Notes: a model not told the origin generated them from the letters alone. A stretch of 64,000 nucleotides of DNA from DATFQI01 sp963831105 (GCA_963831105.1 CAWHOS010000008.1:1-64000), one strand, 5' to 3'; numbered from the stretch's first letter, positions 47,722 to 57,299 are shown. Program-made: numbers and translations.

Positions 47722-50039
47722 GCGGTCACCTTCGGCCGCCAGCGGGCGGGTGGGCGCTCGTCGTCGACGGGAGGGCCGAAGCGCCGCACCGGCGCCCTCC
47801 GGATCCCGTCCCCCTTCCCCAGGTTCGGGCGCCGCGAGCCCGAGCGGTACTGCGGCACCCACTCGACCGCGTGCCCCTGGTCGGCGGCGGCGTGCAGCGT
47901 CCAGTGCGGGTCGTAGATGTGCGGGCGCGCGAGCGCGCACAGGTCGGCACGGCCGGCCAGGACGATCGTGTTGACGTCGTCGTAGGAGGAGATCGCCCCG
48001 ACCGCGATCGCCGGGATGCCCACCTCGTGGCGGATCCGGTCGGCGAACGGCGTCTGGTAGCTGCGGCCGTACGCCGGCTGCTGGTCGGGCCAGACCTGGC
48101 CGCTCGAGACGTCGACGATGTCGCAGCCGGCCGCCTGCAGCAGCGCGGCGAACGCCACGGCCTGGTCGCCGTCGAAGCCACCCTCGAACCAGTCGGTCGC
48201 CGAGATCCGCACGGACATCGGCCGCTCCTCGGGCCAGACCGCGCGGCACGCCGCGAACACCTCCAGCGGCCACCTCGCACGCCCCTCCAGCGAACCGCCG
48301 TACTCGTCCTCGCGGAGGTTGGTCAGCGGCGACAGGAACGACGACAGCAGGTAGCCGTGGGCCATGTGCAGCTCGAGCAGGTCGAACCCGGCCGCAGCCG
48401 CGTCGCGGGCGGACGCGGCGAACTGGTCGCGGACCTCGTCCATGTCGGCCCGCGTCATCTCGCGCGGCTCCTGGCTCGTTCCGGGCAGGTACGGCAGCGG
48501 CGACGGCGCGATCAGGGGCCAGTTGCCGTCGGGCAGCGGCTCGTCCTCGCCCTCCCACATCAGCTTCGTCGAGCCCTTACGGCCCGAGTGGCCGATCTGC
48601 GCGCCGATCCGAGCGCCGCCGTTGGCGTGCACGAAGTCGACGATCCGGGCCCAGGCGGCCGTGTGCTCCTCGGCGTAGAGGCCACCGCAGCCGGGCGTGA
48701 TCCGGCCCTCGCGCGACACGCAGATCATCTCCGTCATCACGAGGCCGGCGCCGCCGATCCCGCGTGCGCCCAGATGCACGAGGTGGAAGTCGCCGGGCAG
48801 GCCGTCGCGCGAGGAGTACATGTCCATCGGCGAGACGACCACGCGATTGCGCAGCTCGAGCTCGCGCAGGCGGAACGGCGTGAACATCGGCGGGCGGCCG
48901 GCACAGCCGAAGGCCGCGTCGACCTCCTCGACGAACCCGGGGTCGCGCAGCTGCAGCTCGCCGTAGGTGATGCGCCGGCTGCGCGTGAGCAGGTTGAAGG
49001 CGAACAGCACCGGCGGCTGCTTGACGTAGCGCGCGATCCCCTCGAACCACTCGAGGCTCCCCTGCGCGGCGCGCTGGGTGCTCTCCACGATCGGGCGGCG
49101 GTCGGCCTCGTAGGCGGCGAGTGCGCCGCCGAGGTCGCCCGGCTGCTCGCGCAGCGCCCAGGCGAGCCCGATCGCGTCCTCCAGCGCGAGCTTCGTGCCG
49201 GAGCCGATCGAGAAGTGGGCCGTGTGCGCGGCATCGCCGAGCAGCACGACGTTCTCGTGGTGCCAGGCGGCGTTGCGGACGGTGACGAAGTTGATCCAGC
49301 GCGAGTGGTTGCCGATCAGGCGGTGACCGTCGAGCGCGTCGGCGAACAGCTCCTCGCAGAACGCGATCCCCGCGGCGTCGCTCTCCCCCGGCGCCAGCGC
49401 GCCCGTCCGGTCGAGCCCCGCGCGCCGCCACGTCTCCTCGGAGGTCTCCACTATGAACGTGCTCATCGTGTTGCCGTACGGATAGCCGTGGACCTGGAAG
49501 ACGCCGTGCTCGGTCTCGGCGATGAAGAACTTGAAGGCGTCGAACACGAGCTCCGTGCCCAGCCACATGTACTTCGAGCGGCGCGGGTCCAGCGACGGCC
49601 GGAACGCGGCCTCGTGGCGCCGGCGGACCGTGCTGTTGACGCCGTCGGCGCCGACGATCAGGTCCGCGTCCGCGAGGTCGGCCTCGGCGTTGAAGTGCAG
49701 CTCCACCCCGAGGGCGGCGGCGCGCCGCTGCAACGTGTCGAGCAGCTCGCGGCGGCTGAGCGCCGAGAAGCCGTGGCCGCCGGAGGTCACGACCTCGCCC
49801 CTGTAGTGGATGTCGATCTCGGCCCAGCGGGCGAACTGCGGGGCAAGCTCGGCGAACGCCTCCGGGTCGGCGGCCTCGATGCCCTCGAGCGTCTCGTCGG
49901 AGAAGACGACGCCGAACCCGAACGTGTCGTCAGCGGCGTTGCGCTCGTAGACCCGCACGTCGTGCGCCGGGTCCAGGCGCTTGGCCAGGATCGCGAAGTA
50001 CAGCCCTGCCGGGCCGCCACCCACGATCGCGATCCTCAC
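47718..50039 (-). CDS. Bifunctional aryl-CoA monooxygenase/Old-Yellow-Enzyme reductase (2-aminobenzoyl-CoA type)
   Basis: This is a 773-aa fusion. Residues 1-380 are an FAD monooxygenase (IAIVGGGPAGLYFAILAKRL, FGFGVVFSDETLEGIEAADP, VVLLGDAAHTAHFSIGSGTK). Residues ~390-770 are an OYE-type flavin reductase (LRNRVVVSPMDMYSSRDGLP, the HMAHGYLLSSFLSPLTNLRE active site, DEYGGSLEGRARWPLEVFAA). This architecture is that of 2-aminobenzoyl-CoA monooxygenase/reductase, also annotated as salicylyl-CoA 5-hydroxylase/oxidoreductase. It hydroxylates and dearomatises an aryl-CoA. GTG start at 50039. Confidence 0.9.
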   Translation of the reverse strand: MRIAIVGGGPAGLYFAILAKRLDPAHDVRVYERNAADDTFGFGVVFSDETLEGIEAADPEAFAELAPQFARWAEIDIHYRGEVVTSGGHGFSALSRRELLDTLQRRAAALGVELHFNAEADLADADLIVGADGVNSTVRRRHEAAFRPSLDPRRSKYMWLGTELVFDAFKFFIAETEHGVFQVHGYPYGNTMSTFIVETSEETWRRAGLDRTGALAPGESDAAGIAFCEELFADALDGHRLIGNHSRWINFVTVRNAAWHHENVVLLGDAAHTAHFSIGSGTKLALEDAIGLAWALREQPGDLGGALAAYEADRRPIVESTQRAAQGSLEWFEGIARYVKQPPVLFAFNLLTRSRRITYGELQLRDPGFVEEVDAAFGCAGRPPMFTPFRLRELELRNRVVVSPMDMYSSRDGLPGDFHLVHLGARGIGGAGLVMTEMICVSREGRITPGCGGLYAEEHTAAWARIVDFVHANGGARIGAQIGHSGRKGSTKLMWEGEDEPLPDGNWPLIAPSPLPYLPGTSQEPREMTRADMDEVRDQFAASARDAAAAGFDLLELHMAHGYLLSSFLSPLTNLREDEYGGSLEGRARWPLEVFAACRAVWPEERPMSVRISATDWFEGGFDGDQAVAFAALLQAAGCDIVDVSSGQVWPDQQPAYGRSYQTPFADRIRHEVGIPAIAVGAISSYDDVNTIVLAGRADLCALARPHIYDPHWTLHAAADQGHAVEWVPQYRSGSRRPNLGKGDGIRRAPVRRFGPPVDDERPPARWRPKVTA

Positions 50040-50088
50040 GGCTGCTCCTCCTCTCCCGGCCGGACCGGGCGATCATATGCGGGAGTGC

Positions 50089-50994
50089 TCAGCTAGGCGC
50101 AGGAGCCGGCTGTGGCGCGAGCGCGAGCCGCTCCCGTACCTCGGCCGGCGTGGCGAGGCGGCGGCCGGCGATCCGCGCGAGCTCGGCGACCCGGGCGACC
50201 AGGCCCTCGTTGGTCGCGGGCCGGGTGCGTGCGGCGTCGTAGGTCGGGTTGTCCTCGAGGCCGGTGCGGACGTGACCTCCCGTGAAGACGGCCACCGCGT
50301 TCATCGGGAGCTGGAACGGGCCGATGCCTCCCGCGGCCCAGATGGTGCCGGGCGGTAGCGCGTCGACGAGGTTCGCGAGCGCTCGGTTGGTCGCCGGCGC
50401 GGTGTTGACGGAGCCGAGGATCAGGTTCGCGTACAGCGGTGGCTGGAGGATGCCCCGGTCGAGCAGGTCGCAGGCCAGGTAGGCCATGCCGGTGTCGAAG
50501 ATCTCGAGCTCGGGCCGGATGCCCCGCGCCGCCATCCGCTCGGCGAGCGCGACGATCGTGTCGGGGGCGTTGACGCTCGCGGCGGTGCGGAAGTTCAGGG
50601 AGCCGAGGGTGAGGCTCGCCATGTCCGGGCGGGCGGCGCCCTCGAGGTCGAGCACGTCGGCGCGGCGGGCGAGCTCCGCAGCGTCGCGGCCGCTCGTGGT
50701 CACGCAGATCACCGCGTCGGGGCGGGCCTCGCGGATCGCGGGGATGAACTCCTCGTAGGCCTCGCGGCGCCATTCGGGCGCCTCGTCCGCGTCGCGGGCG
50801 TGCAGGTGCAGGATCGAGGCGCCGGCGTCCACGCAGGCGGCCGCCGACTCGACGATCTGCTCGGCCGTGACCGGCACGGCGGGGACCTCCGAGCGGCGCG
50901 GGACCATGCCCGTCAGGGCCGCGTTGACGATCAGCGGCTCGTAGGGGCGCAGCGGGTGCGGGACGTGCGCTCGGGTGCGGGTTGGGCTCTCCAT
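50089..50994 (-). CDS. BKACE (beta-keto acid cleavage) family enzyme
   Basis: This 301-aa TIM barrel is related to 3-keto-5-aminohexanoate cleavage enzyme: PLIVNAALTGMVPRRSEVPA, the zinc-site ASILHLHARDADEAPEW, VICVTTSGRDAAELARR, GIRPELEIFDTGMAYLACDL and WAAGGIGPFQLPMNAVAVF with VRTGLEDNPTYD. The family condenses a beta-keto acid with acetyl-CoA to give acetoacetate and a new acyl-CoA. It lies 49 bp upstream of the monooxygenase/reductase gene on the same strand and may start that operon. Confidence 0.88.
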   Translation of the reverse strand: MESPTRTRAHVPHPLRPYEPLIVNAALTGMVPRRSEVPAVPVTAEQIVESAAACVDAGASILHLHARDADEAPEWRREAYEEFIPAIREARPDAVICVTTSGRDAAELARRADVLDLEGAARPDMASLTLGSLNFRTAASVNAPDTIVALAERMAARGIRPELEIFDTGMAYLACDLLDRGILQPPLYANLILGSVNTAPATNRALANLVDALPPGTIWAAGGIGPFQLPMNAVAVFTGGHVRTGLEDNPTYDAARTRPATNEGLVARVAELARIAGRRLATPAEVRERLALAPQPAPAPS

Positions 50995-51003
50995 CGAGTC
51001 GTT

Positions 51004-51624
51004 ATGGTGGCAACCTTGGACGAGCTGCACATCGCCGGGACCGGCAGCTTCGCGCTCGAGGTCGTGGAGTACGCGATGGCCGCCGGGTGGCGCGTGGCCG
51101 GGCTGATCGAGCTGATGGACGACGAGCGCGTCGGGAGCGTGATCCACGGGCTTCCGGTGCGAGACGGCGCGGCTCCGGGCATCGCGGTGATCGGCGCCGG
51201 CGGCGACCGCAACGCGATGTGGGCGCCGCTCGCCGAGAAGGGCTGGCAGGCCGCGACCGTCCGCCACCCGACCGCCCACGTCTCCCCCAGCGCGCGCCTC
51301 GCGCCCGGCTGCGTGATCGCCCCCGCCGCCGTCGTGGCCGCCGCCTCCGAGCTCGGCGAGCACGTGCTGATCGGCCGCGGAGCGCTCGTCGGCCACCACA
51401 CGAGCCTCGCCGGCGGGGTGGTGCTCAACCCGGGGGCCAACGTCGCCGGCCACGTGCAGGTCGGAAGAGGCACGACGATCGGCATGGGCGCGGTCGTCGC
51501 CGACCACGTCACGATCGGCGAGGGGGCGCTCGTCGCCGCGGGCGCCGTCGTCGTGCGCGACGTGCCCGCCGGGGCGCGGGTCCAGGGCGTGCCCGCGCGG
51601 GCGTTCGAGCCCGCCGTGTCGTGA
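51004..51624 (+). CDS. NeuD-family sugar O-acyltransferase (left-handed beta helix)
   Basis: This 206-aa protein has an N-terminal Rossmann-like part (DELHIAGTGSFALEVVEYAM) and a hexapeptide-repeat helix (VSPSARLAPGCVIAPAAVVA, LGEHVLIGRGALVGHHTSLA, IGMGAVVADHVTIGEGALVA). NeuD/PglD-like enzymes acetylate amino sugars of glycans. It is divergent from the BKACE gene (9 bp between start codons) and its stop overlaps the glycosyltransferase start. Confidence 0.85.
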   Translation: MVATLDELHIAGTGSFALEVVEYAMAAGWRVAGLIELMDDERVGSVIHGLPVRDGAAPGIAVIGAGGDRNAMWAPLAEKGWQAATVRHPTAHVSPSARLAPGCVIAPAAVVAAASELGEHVLIGRGALVGHHTSLAGGVVLNPGANVAGHVQVGRGTTIGMGAVVADHVTIGEGALVAAGAVVVRDVPAGARVQGVPARAFEPAVS

Positions 51625-52485
51625 TCGGGCGCCTGCGTCAGCGCGCCGCGGGCGCGGTCGACCGGCGCGTCGCGCGCGGTCACCGGCCGGCTCGACCGGA
51701 TCGAGGCCATGCTCGCCTCCCAGCAGGCGGCGCTGGACCGGCTCGCGCCAGTGCTCGGCACGCTCGCCGTCGACGATCCCGGCCATCGCCGGCAGCTCGA
51801 GGCGATGCGCGAGCACCCGGACTACGCGAAGCCGTGGGAGGACCCGGACCCGCTCGTCACGATCGCCATCCCGACCCGCGACCGCCCGCGGCTGCTCGCC
51901 GAGCGCGCGCTCGCGTCCGCGCTCGCGCAGACCCACGAGCGGATCGAGGTGCTCGTGGTCGGCGACGCGGCCGGCCCGGAGACGGAGGCCGCCGTCGCCG
52001 CGGTGGGCGACCCGCGCGTGCGCTTCGTCGACCTCACGCAGCGCTTCGAGCGCGGCGACGGCTCGCACTGGCTGACGGCGGCGACCCTCACCCGCAACCT
52101 CGCCTACCGGATGGCGAGCGGCCGGTGGCTGCTCGACCTCGACGACGACGACGCGCTGCGCCCGGACGCCGTCGAGCGGCTGCTCGCGCACGCGCGCGAG
52201 CACCGGGTGGAGGTCGCCTACGGCGTGCTGGAGTCGCACCTGCCCGACGGCTCGACGATGCTCGTCGGCGGCTTCCCGCCCGAGCACACCCGCTTCGGCT
52301 GGCAGGGCGGGATCGCCCACGCCGGCCTGCGCTTCTTCGCGCGCGAGCACGTCGCGGCCGACCTCGGCCTCCCCGGCGACTGGTTCCGGATGTACCGGAT
52401 GCTGCGGGCGGGCGTCCGGATCGCCCACCTGCCCGAGGTGACCTGCGACTACTACCCCTCGAAGGCGTGGGGCCTCACGCGCTGA
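51621..52485 (+). CDS. Family 2 glycosyltransferase, one frameshift near the start
   Basis: The GTG start overlaps the acyltransferase stop (GTGA). A one-base frame change near 51675 joins VIGRLRQRAAGAVDRRVAR to VTGRLDRIEAMLASQQ. The GT-A core has PLVTIAIPTRDRPRLLAERA, HERIEVLVVGDA, LAYRMASGRWLLDLDDDDAL (DxD-type site) and a C-terminal region DWFRMYRMLRAGVRIAHLPE. It is likely involved in surface glycan assembly. Its 3' end overlaps the convergent aminotransferase by 11 nt. Confidence 0.82.
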
Positions 52486-53591
52486 GCGCGTGCTCGACCG
52501 CGTCGCACACGCGGTCCACGTCGCCGAGGTCCAGCGCGCGGTGCAGCGGGAGCGCGAGCAGCGACGCCCCGAGCCGGTCGGTCACCGGCATCGCCGCGGC
52601 GGGGAGGTCGCGGAAGCGCTCCATCCGGTGCATCGGCCGGAAGTAGGGGCGCGTGTCGATGCCCGCCGCGGCCAGCCTCGCCGCGACCGCGTCGCGGCGG
52701 GAGCCGAGATCGACGACGAGCTGGGTCGGCGTCGGCCGCACGCCGGGAGCGAGCGCCTGGAGCGCCACGCCGTCGACGGCGGCCAGGCGCTCGCGGTAGC
52801 GGTCCGCGAGCGCCAGCCGCGCCGAGACCTCGTCCTCGATCGCCGGCACGGTCTGGCAGCCGAGCGCGGCGTGCAGCTCGGAGAGCTTGCCGTTGAGCCC
52901 GACGAAGCGGCTGTCGTAGGCGTCGTCGCTGCCGTAGGAGCGCAGGAGCTCGAAGCGCTCGGCGGCGGCCGCGTCGCGGAACGCGGCGAGCCCGCCCTCG
53001 CCGCAGGTGGCGACCTTCGTCGGGCTGAACGAGAACACGGACGCGTCGCCGAACTCGCCGACGTGCAGCGGGCCGACCCACGACGCCAGCGCCTGTGCGG
53101 CGTCGAACAGCAGCGCCGCGCCGGCCTCCGCCGCGAGCGCCTCGAGGCCCTCGACGTCGCAGACGCCCATGAAGGCGTGCGTGCCGACGATCGCGCCCGC
53201 GCCGTCGGCCGCGCCCGCGCAGGAGTCGGCGGTCAGGCACCAGCTGCCGGGGTCGACGTCGACGAAGCGCGGCTCGAGGCCGTTCCACAGCAGCGCGTGC
53301 AGCGTGGAGGCGAACGTGAACGACGGCACGAGCACCGGCGTGCCGGGCTCGAGGCCGAGCGCGCGGACGGCGAGCGTGAGCCCGATGTCGCAGCTCGAGG
53401 TCGCGCGCACGTGCCGCAGCCCGGTGTAGGCGCGGCAGTGCTCCTCGAAGCGCACGGCCATCGGCCCGAAGTTCGACAGCTGCCCGCTCTCCCACGACGG
53501 CCGCGAGCGCGTCGGCGTAGTCCTCGAACGCGGGCAGGCTCGGCCGCGCGACGCGCAGCGGCCCGGTGGCGAGGTCGCCGTCGCGCAGCAT
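52475..53591 (-). CDS. DegT/DnrJ/EryC1/StrS aminotransferase, one frameshift
   Basis: This PLP-dependent sugar aminotransferase starts MLRDGDLATGPLRVARPSLP. It switches frame near 53490-53500 and continues QLSNFGPMAVRFEEHCRAYT, TPVLVPSFTFASTLHALLWN, TADSCAGAADGAGAIVGTHA and FGDASVFSFSPTKVATCGEG (PLP Lys in SPTK). It ends PLHRALDLGDVDRVCDAVEH. It makes amino sugars for glycans; together with the NeuD acyltransferase this predicts an N-acetylated sugar. Confidence 0.85.
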
Positions 53592-53630
53592 CGGAGGAGC
53601 ATAGATCGCGGTCTGTAGCGTGCCCGGCCG

Positions 53631-54464
53631 ATGGAGGTGCTCCAGGACCTGATCGGCGCCGACCGCGACACCGTGCCGCCATGCGAGCCGGTCCCGCCCG
53701 CGCGCCCCTACCTCGTGGCCTCGACTCCGCGCAGCGGCAGCGGGCTGCTGTGCCGCGGGCTCGCCGCGGCGCCCGGCGCCGGCTCCCCGCTCGAGTACTT
53801 CAACCCCGTGCACCGCGGGCTGCTGACGGAGCGCTGGGGCACCCGCGACGGGCTCGCCGGCTACGTCCGCGACCTCTACGCCCGCCGGACCACGAGCTCC
53901 GGGGTGTTCGCGGCCAAGGTCCACTGGGACCAGCTCGCCAGCCTGCGCGCCGAGGCGCTCGGGCTGCCCGCCGCGGAGCCGGAGTACGCGCTCGACGGCG
54001 GGTTCCTCGAGCGGCTGTTCCCCGGCGCCCGGATCGTGCGCACGATCCGGCTCGACGTCGACCGCCAGGCCGTGTCGCTGTGGTTCGCCCTGCACACCGG
54101 CACCTGGTCGCTGGCTGCCGGCAGGGTCCCCGTCGGCCGCGATGCGGTCCCGTACGACTACGAGGGGATCGAGGGCTGCCGCCGCTGGATCGAGAGCGCC
54201 GAGGTGCACTGGGATCGCTTCCTGCGCGGCAACGGGGTCGAGCCCGTGGTGGTCGTCTACGAAGAGCTGGTCGCCGCTTACGAGCCCACGCTGGAGCGGG
54301 TGCTGCGCGAGGTCGCGCCCGGCTCGCGGGGCGCGCCGCCGGCTCCGACCACGCGGCGTCTGAGCGACGACCACTCCGAGCGGATGGTCGAGCGGCTGCT
54401 CGCCGAGCGCCGGCTGCACGGCCTGCCGGAGCCGCTTGGCGCGCCCGGCGGGTCGGGATCCTGA
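53631..54464 (+). CDS. Stf0-type sulfotransferase
   Basis: This 277-aa protein has the PAPS 5'-phosphosulfate loop PYLVASTPRSGSGLLCRGLA, GSPLEYFNPVHRGLLTERWG, VFAAKVHWDQL and the 3'-phosphate region ARIVRTIRLDVDRQAVSLWF. Stf0 sulfates trehalose or related glycolipid precursors in mycobacteria; the acceptor here is unknown. It is divergent from the aminotransferase, 39 bp apart. Confidence 0.85.
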   Translation: MEVLQDLIGADRDTVPPCEPVPPARPYLVASTPRSGSGLLCRGLAAAPGAGSPLEYFNPVHRGLLTERWGTRDGLAGYVRDLYARRTTSSGVFAAKVHWDQLASLRAEALGLPAAEPEYALDGGFLERLFPGARIVRTIRLDVDRQAVSLWFALHTGTWSLAAGRVPVGRDAVPYDYEGIEGCRRWIESAEVHWDRFLRGNGVEPVVVVYEELVAAYEPTLERVLREVAPGSRGAPPAPTTRRLSDDHSERMVERLLAERRLHGLPEPLGAPGGSGS

Positions 54465-54566
54465 CCGCGCCGTCCTGACCCTTGCCTGGCCGCCCGGCGG
54501 GTGAGAGTGTCGCGATAGCCCGAAGAACGGTGGTCGACGGGCGCCACCCAGGAGAAGGGGATCGGG

Positions 54567-55088
54567 ATGCGTCCGGTTGGCACGTGGACAGGGACCTCGA
54601 AGCGAGCGCTCGCTTCGGTGGGAGTGGCGGCGGGGATCGCGCTCGCGGTCCCGCTCGCCGCGCCGGCGAGCACCCACAACGGCACCGCGGTGGCGGCGAA
54701 GGCGGTCCCCGGAGTCGTCCTCGGCGGCACGAACTCGCAGGGCTGGCCGGTCGTGCTCGAGGTCAGCAAGAACGGCCGCCGGGTCGTGAAGGCGATCTCG
54801 GGCCTGCGGCTCAACTGCACCTCAGGGTCGTTCGCGAGCCTGTTCGACCGCTACGGGCAGCTCACGATCAAGAAGAACCGCAAGTTCGCGTTCGCGTTCG
54901 ACCCCACGACCGAGCGCAACGACGACGGGACGACGACCGAGTTCGTGGGCAGCATCTCCGGGACCTTCAACAAGGCGCGGACCAAGGCCAGCGGCCGCTG
55001 GCAGCTGAAGGCGACCGAGCGCGACGCCGCCGGCACGGTGACCGACACGTGCGACTCGGGGTCGGTCTCCTGGTCGGTCAAGCAGTGA
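54567..55088 (+). CDS. Exported hypothetical protein
   Basis: The 173-aa product has a signal peptide (ALASVGVAAGIALAVPLAAP) and a small beta-rich domain (GVVLGGTNSQGWPVVLEVSK, LRLNCTSGSFASLFDRYGQL, TFNKARTKASGRWQLKATER, DTCDSGSVSWSVKQ). Two cysteines may pair. The pattern is seen in secreted proteins of Solirubrobacter-like bacteria, but the function is unknown. RBS AGGAGAAGGGG lies upstream. Confidence 0.65.
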   Translation: MRPVGTWTGTSKRALASVGVAAGIALAVPLAAPASTHNGTAVAAKAVPGVVLGGTNSQGWPVVLEVSKNGRRVVKAISGLRLNCTSGSFASLFDRYGQLTIKKNRKFAFAFDPTTERNDDGTTTEFVGSISGTFNKARTKASGRWQLKATERDAAGTVTDTCDSGSVSWSVKQ

Positions 55089-55132
55089 ACTAGCCCTACC
55101 CATTCGCCGCGCGGCGCGAGAGGATCCGCCGC

Positions 55133-56519
55133 GTGACCGGCCCGCGCCCCGTCCTGATCGCCGTCGCCGCACTCGCGTGCGGCCTCGGCGCGGCCGCGCT
55201 GATCCTCTCGAGCGATCACCTCGCGGACGAGGCCGTGTGGGCGGTGTTCGGTCCCCTGGTCGGGTGGTGCTTCATCGGCACCGGCATATACGCCCAGCGG
55301 CGGCGGCCGGAGAGCCGCGCGGGCACGTTGATGGTGGTGCTCGGGTTCGCGTGGTTCTCGAACGCGATCGGGACCACCGACGTGCCGCTGCTCTACACGC
55401 TCGGGCTGATCACGGGCGGGCTGTGGGGCGGCGTGTTCCTGCACCTCGTGATCACGTTCCCCTCCGGGCGCCTCTCCGCCGGCTGGGACCGCGGCCTGGT
55501 CATCGCGGGCTATGTGATCTTCACGCTCGCCAACGTGCCGGCGATGCTGGTCGCCGGCCCGAGCGACTTCGGCTGCGACGACTGCCCGCGGAACCTGCTG
55601 CTGATCGAGCGCCACGAGACGCTGCGCGAGGCCGCGTTCGCGTTCCAGGCCGCGCTCTACGCCGGCCTCTTCCTGCTCGTGCTCGCGCGGCTCGCGCTGC
55701 GCTGGCGGCGGACGCCGGTGCTCGAGCGGCTGCAGCTCACGCCGGTGTACGCCAGCGGGCTGCTCACGTTCCTGCTGTACACGGTCGCGACCGCGGCCGG
55801 CGGGGACGCGGCGATCTGGCCCGCGTTCGCGGCGACGGCGCTGCTGCCGTTCGCGTTCCTCGGCGGCCTGCTGCGCAACCACGTCGCGCGCCTGGACGAG
55901 GACCTGCGGGCGTCGCGCCTGCGGCTGGTGGAGGCGAGCGACACCGAGCGCCGGCGGCTCGAGCGCAACCTGCACGACGGCGCGCAGGCGCGGCTGGTCG
56001 CGCTCGCGCTGCAGCTCGGCCACGCCCGCCGGGTCGCCGACTCCGAGCCGCAACGCGTGCCCGAGCTGCTCGACCGGGCGATGGACGAGCTGCGCACGAG
56101 CCTCGCCGAGCTGCGCGAGCTCGCGCACGGCATCCACCCGGCGGTGCTGTCGGAGAAGGGGCTCGACGCCGCGCTGTACTCGCTCGCCTCCCGCGCGCCG
56201 CTGCCCGTCACGCTCGACAGCCCCAACGACGGCCGGCTGCCGGAGCCGGTCGAGGTGGCGGCCTACTACGCGGTCTCGGAGGCGCTGACCAACGTCGCCA
56301 AGTACGCGAACGCGACCCGCGCGGACGTGGCGCGTGCGCCGCGAGAACGGCACGCTCACGGTCGACGTCAGCGACGACGGGATCGGCGGCGCCGACGCCG
56401 CGCGCGGCTCGGGCCTGCGCGGGCTGGCGGACCGCGTCGCCGCGCTCGACGGCACGCTGTCGGTGGACAGCCCGCCCGGCCGCGGGACGCACCTGCGCGT
56501 GCAGATCCCCTGCGGCTAG
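55133..56519 (+). CDS. Membrane sensor histidine kinase (NarL-type HisKA_3), one frameshift, orphan
   Basis: This protein of ~461 residues has about six membrane helices (LIAVAALACGLGAAALIL, LWGGVFLHLVITFP, LLTFLLYTVATAAGG among them). The HisKA_3 box follows, with the phospho-accepting His in RRRLERNLHDGAQARLVALA. The HATPase domain begins VAAYYAVSEALTNVAKYANA and, after a one-base frame change near 56330-56340, ends TLTVDVSDDGIGGADAARGS and GLRGLADRVAALDG. GTG start. No response regulator adjoins it; the next gene is convergent. Confidence 0.85.
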
Positions 56520-57205
56520 GCGGCCGCGCGCAGCCGCGGGGAGCGGCGCAGCGGGCAGCCCGCGCAGACCTCCGCGCCGGGCACGCGGTGGTAGAGGCAG
56601 CAGCTCGAGCGCACGTGGTACGGCGTGCCGTCCTCGGCCACGTCGGTGCGCAGCGGCACGTGCATCGGCGACGGCGGCGCGAGCATCGCCTCCCCCAGCC
56701 GGCGCGCCGACCCCGGATCGCCGTATGCCGCGCCCGCCCACATCACCGCCTGCCCGACGCGATCGCCGGCGGCGCGCCAGAGCGGGCGCGCGGCTCGTAG
56801 GCGCCGGGCGGTGATCGCGGCGACGACCGGGGTGAGGAACGCCTCCAGGGCGTCGTGCGCGGCCCGCGGGTCAGCGCCGGCCGCGCGCACCTCGCGCAGC
56901 GCGATCCCCCACACACCGCCGTCGCGGAACCACAGCAGCACGTTGCCCGGCGTGAGGTCCGGCACCCACCCGTCCATCGCGGCCGCGACGGCCAGCGACG
57001 CGCCCTGCCAGGCGCAGTGCTCGAGCAGCCACTCGGCGCCGAGCGGCGGGTGCCGCAGGCCCGCGAGGTCGTAGATGCCGGCGAGCAGGCCGTCGAGATC
57101 GGCGGCGATCGCGTCGACCGCGAGCCACCCGTCGCCCGGCGCGTCGCGCTGCTCGACCGTCAGGCCGAAGCCGTCGCCGCGGAGCGCGTTGATCCGGTCC
57201 AGCAT
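56516..57205 (-). CDS. FhuF-like ferric-siderophore reductase with C-terminal [2Fe-2S] motif
   Basis: This 229-aa protein has a helical FhuF-type body (LLEHCAWQGASLAVAAAMDG, DLTPGNVLLWFRDGG, RRLRAARPLWRAAGDRVGQA) and the C-terminal CCLYHRVPGAEVCAGCPLRR, the usual C-C-x10-C-x2-C [2Fe-2S] ligand pattern. It is expected to release iron from siderophores in the cytoplasm. It is divergent from the ferric uptake operon; its ATG lies only 2 bp from an iron box. Confidence 0.85.
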   Translation of the reverse strand: MLDRINALRGDGFGLTVEQRDAPGDGWLAVDAIAADLDGLLAGIYDLAGLRHPPLGAEWLLEHCAWQGASLAVAAAMDGWVPDLTPGNVLLWFRDGGVWGIALREVRAAGADPRAAHDALEAFLTPVVAAITARRLRAARPLWRAAGDRVGQAVMWAGAAYGDPGSARRLGEAMLAPPSPMHVPLRTDVAEDGTPYHVRSSCCLYHRVPGAEVCAGCPLRRSPRLRAAA

Positions 57206-57207
57206 TG

Positions 57208-57221
57208 TTAGGGCACCCTAA
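57208..57221. promoter_or_regulatory. DtxR/IdeR-type iron box (reductase side)
   Basis: TTAGGGCACCCTAA fits the TTAGG-N4-CCTAA core of actinobacterial iron-repressor sites, within the 16-bp near-palindrome GTTAGGGCACCCTAAC. It ends 2 bp from the reductase start codon. An identical copy lies 70 bp away. Confidence 0.8.
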
Positions 57222-57277
57222 CATTCTCCGTCCGCTGTGGTCGGGATTGGTGTATGGTGCTCCGCCGCGTGACCGTA

Positions 57278-57291
57278 TTAGGGCACCCTAA
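57278..57291. promoter_or_regulatory. DtxR/IdeR-type iron box (permease side)
   Basis: It is an identical TTAGGGCACCCTAA copy, 8 bp upstream of the likely permease start (57300) and overlapping a TATTAG -10-like hexamer. The two boxes frame a 56-bp divergent promoter. Confidence 0.8.
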
Positions 57292-57299
57292 CTCGTTCG

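Noticed and set aside
47871..50096. 741-codon open frame antisense to the monooxygenase/reductase
   Set aside because: It mirrors the coding strand's third-position GC and shows no recognisable domain.
57254..57299. Permease start at ATG 57254
   Set aside because: It would place an iron box inside the coding region; a start at 57300 with one extra base gives a typical FecCD N-terminus.
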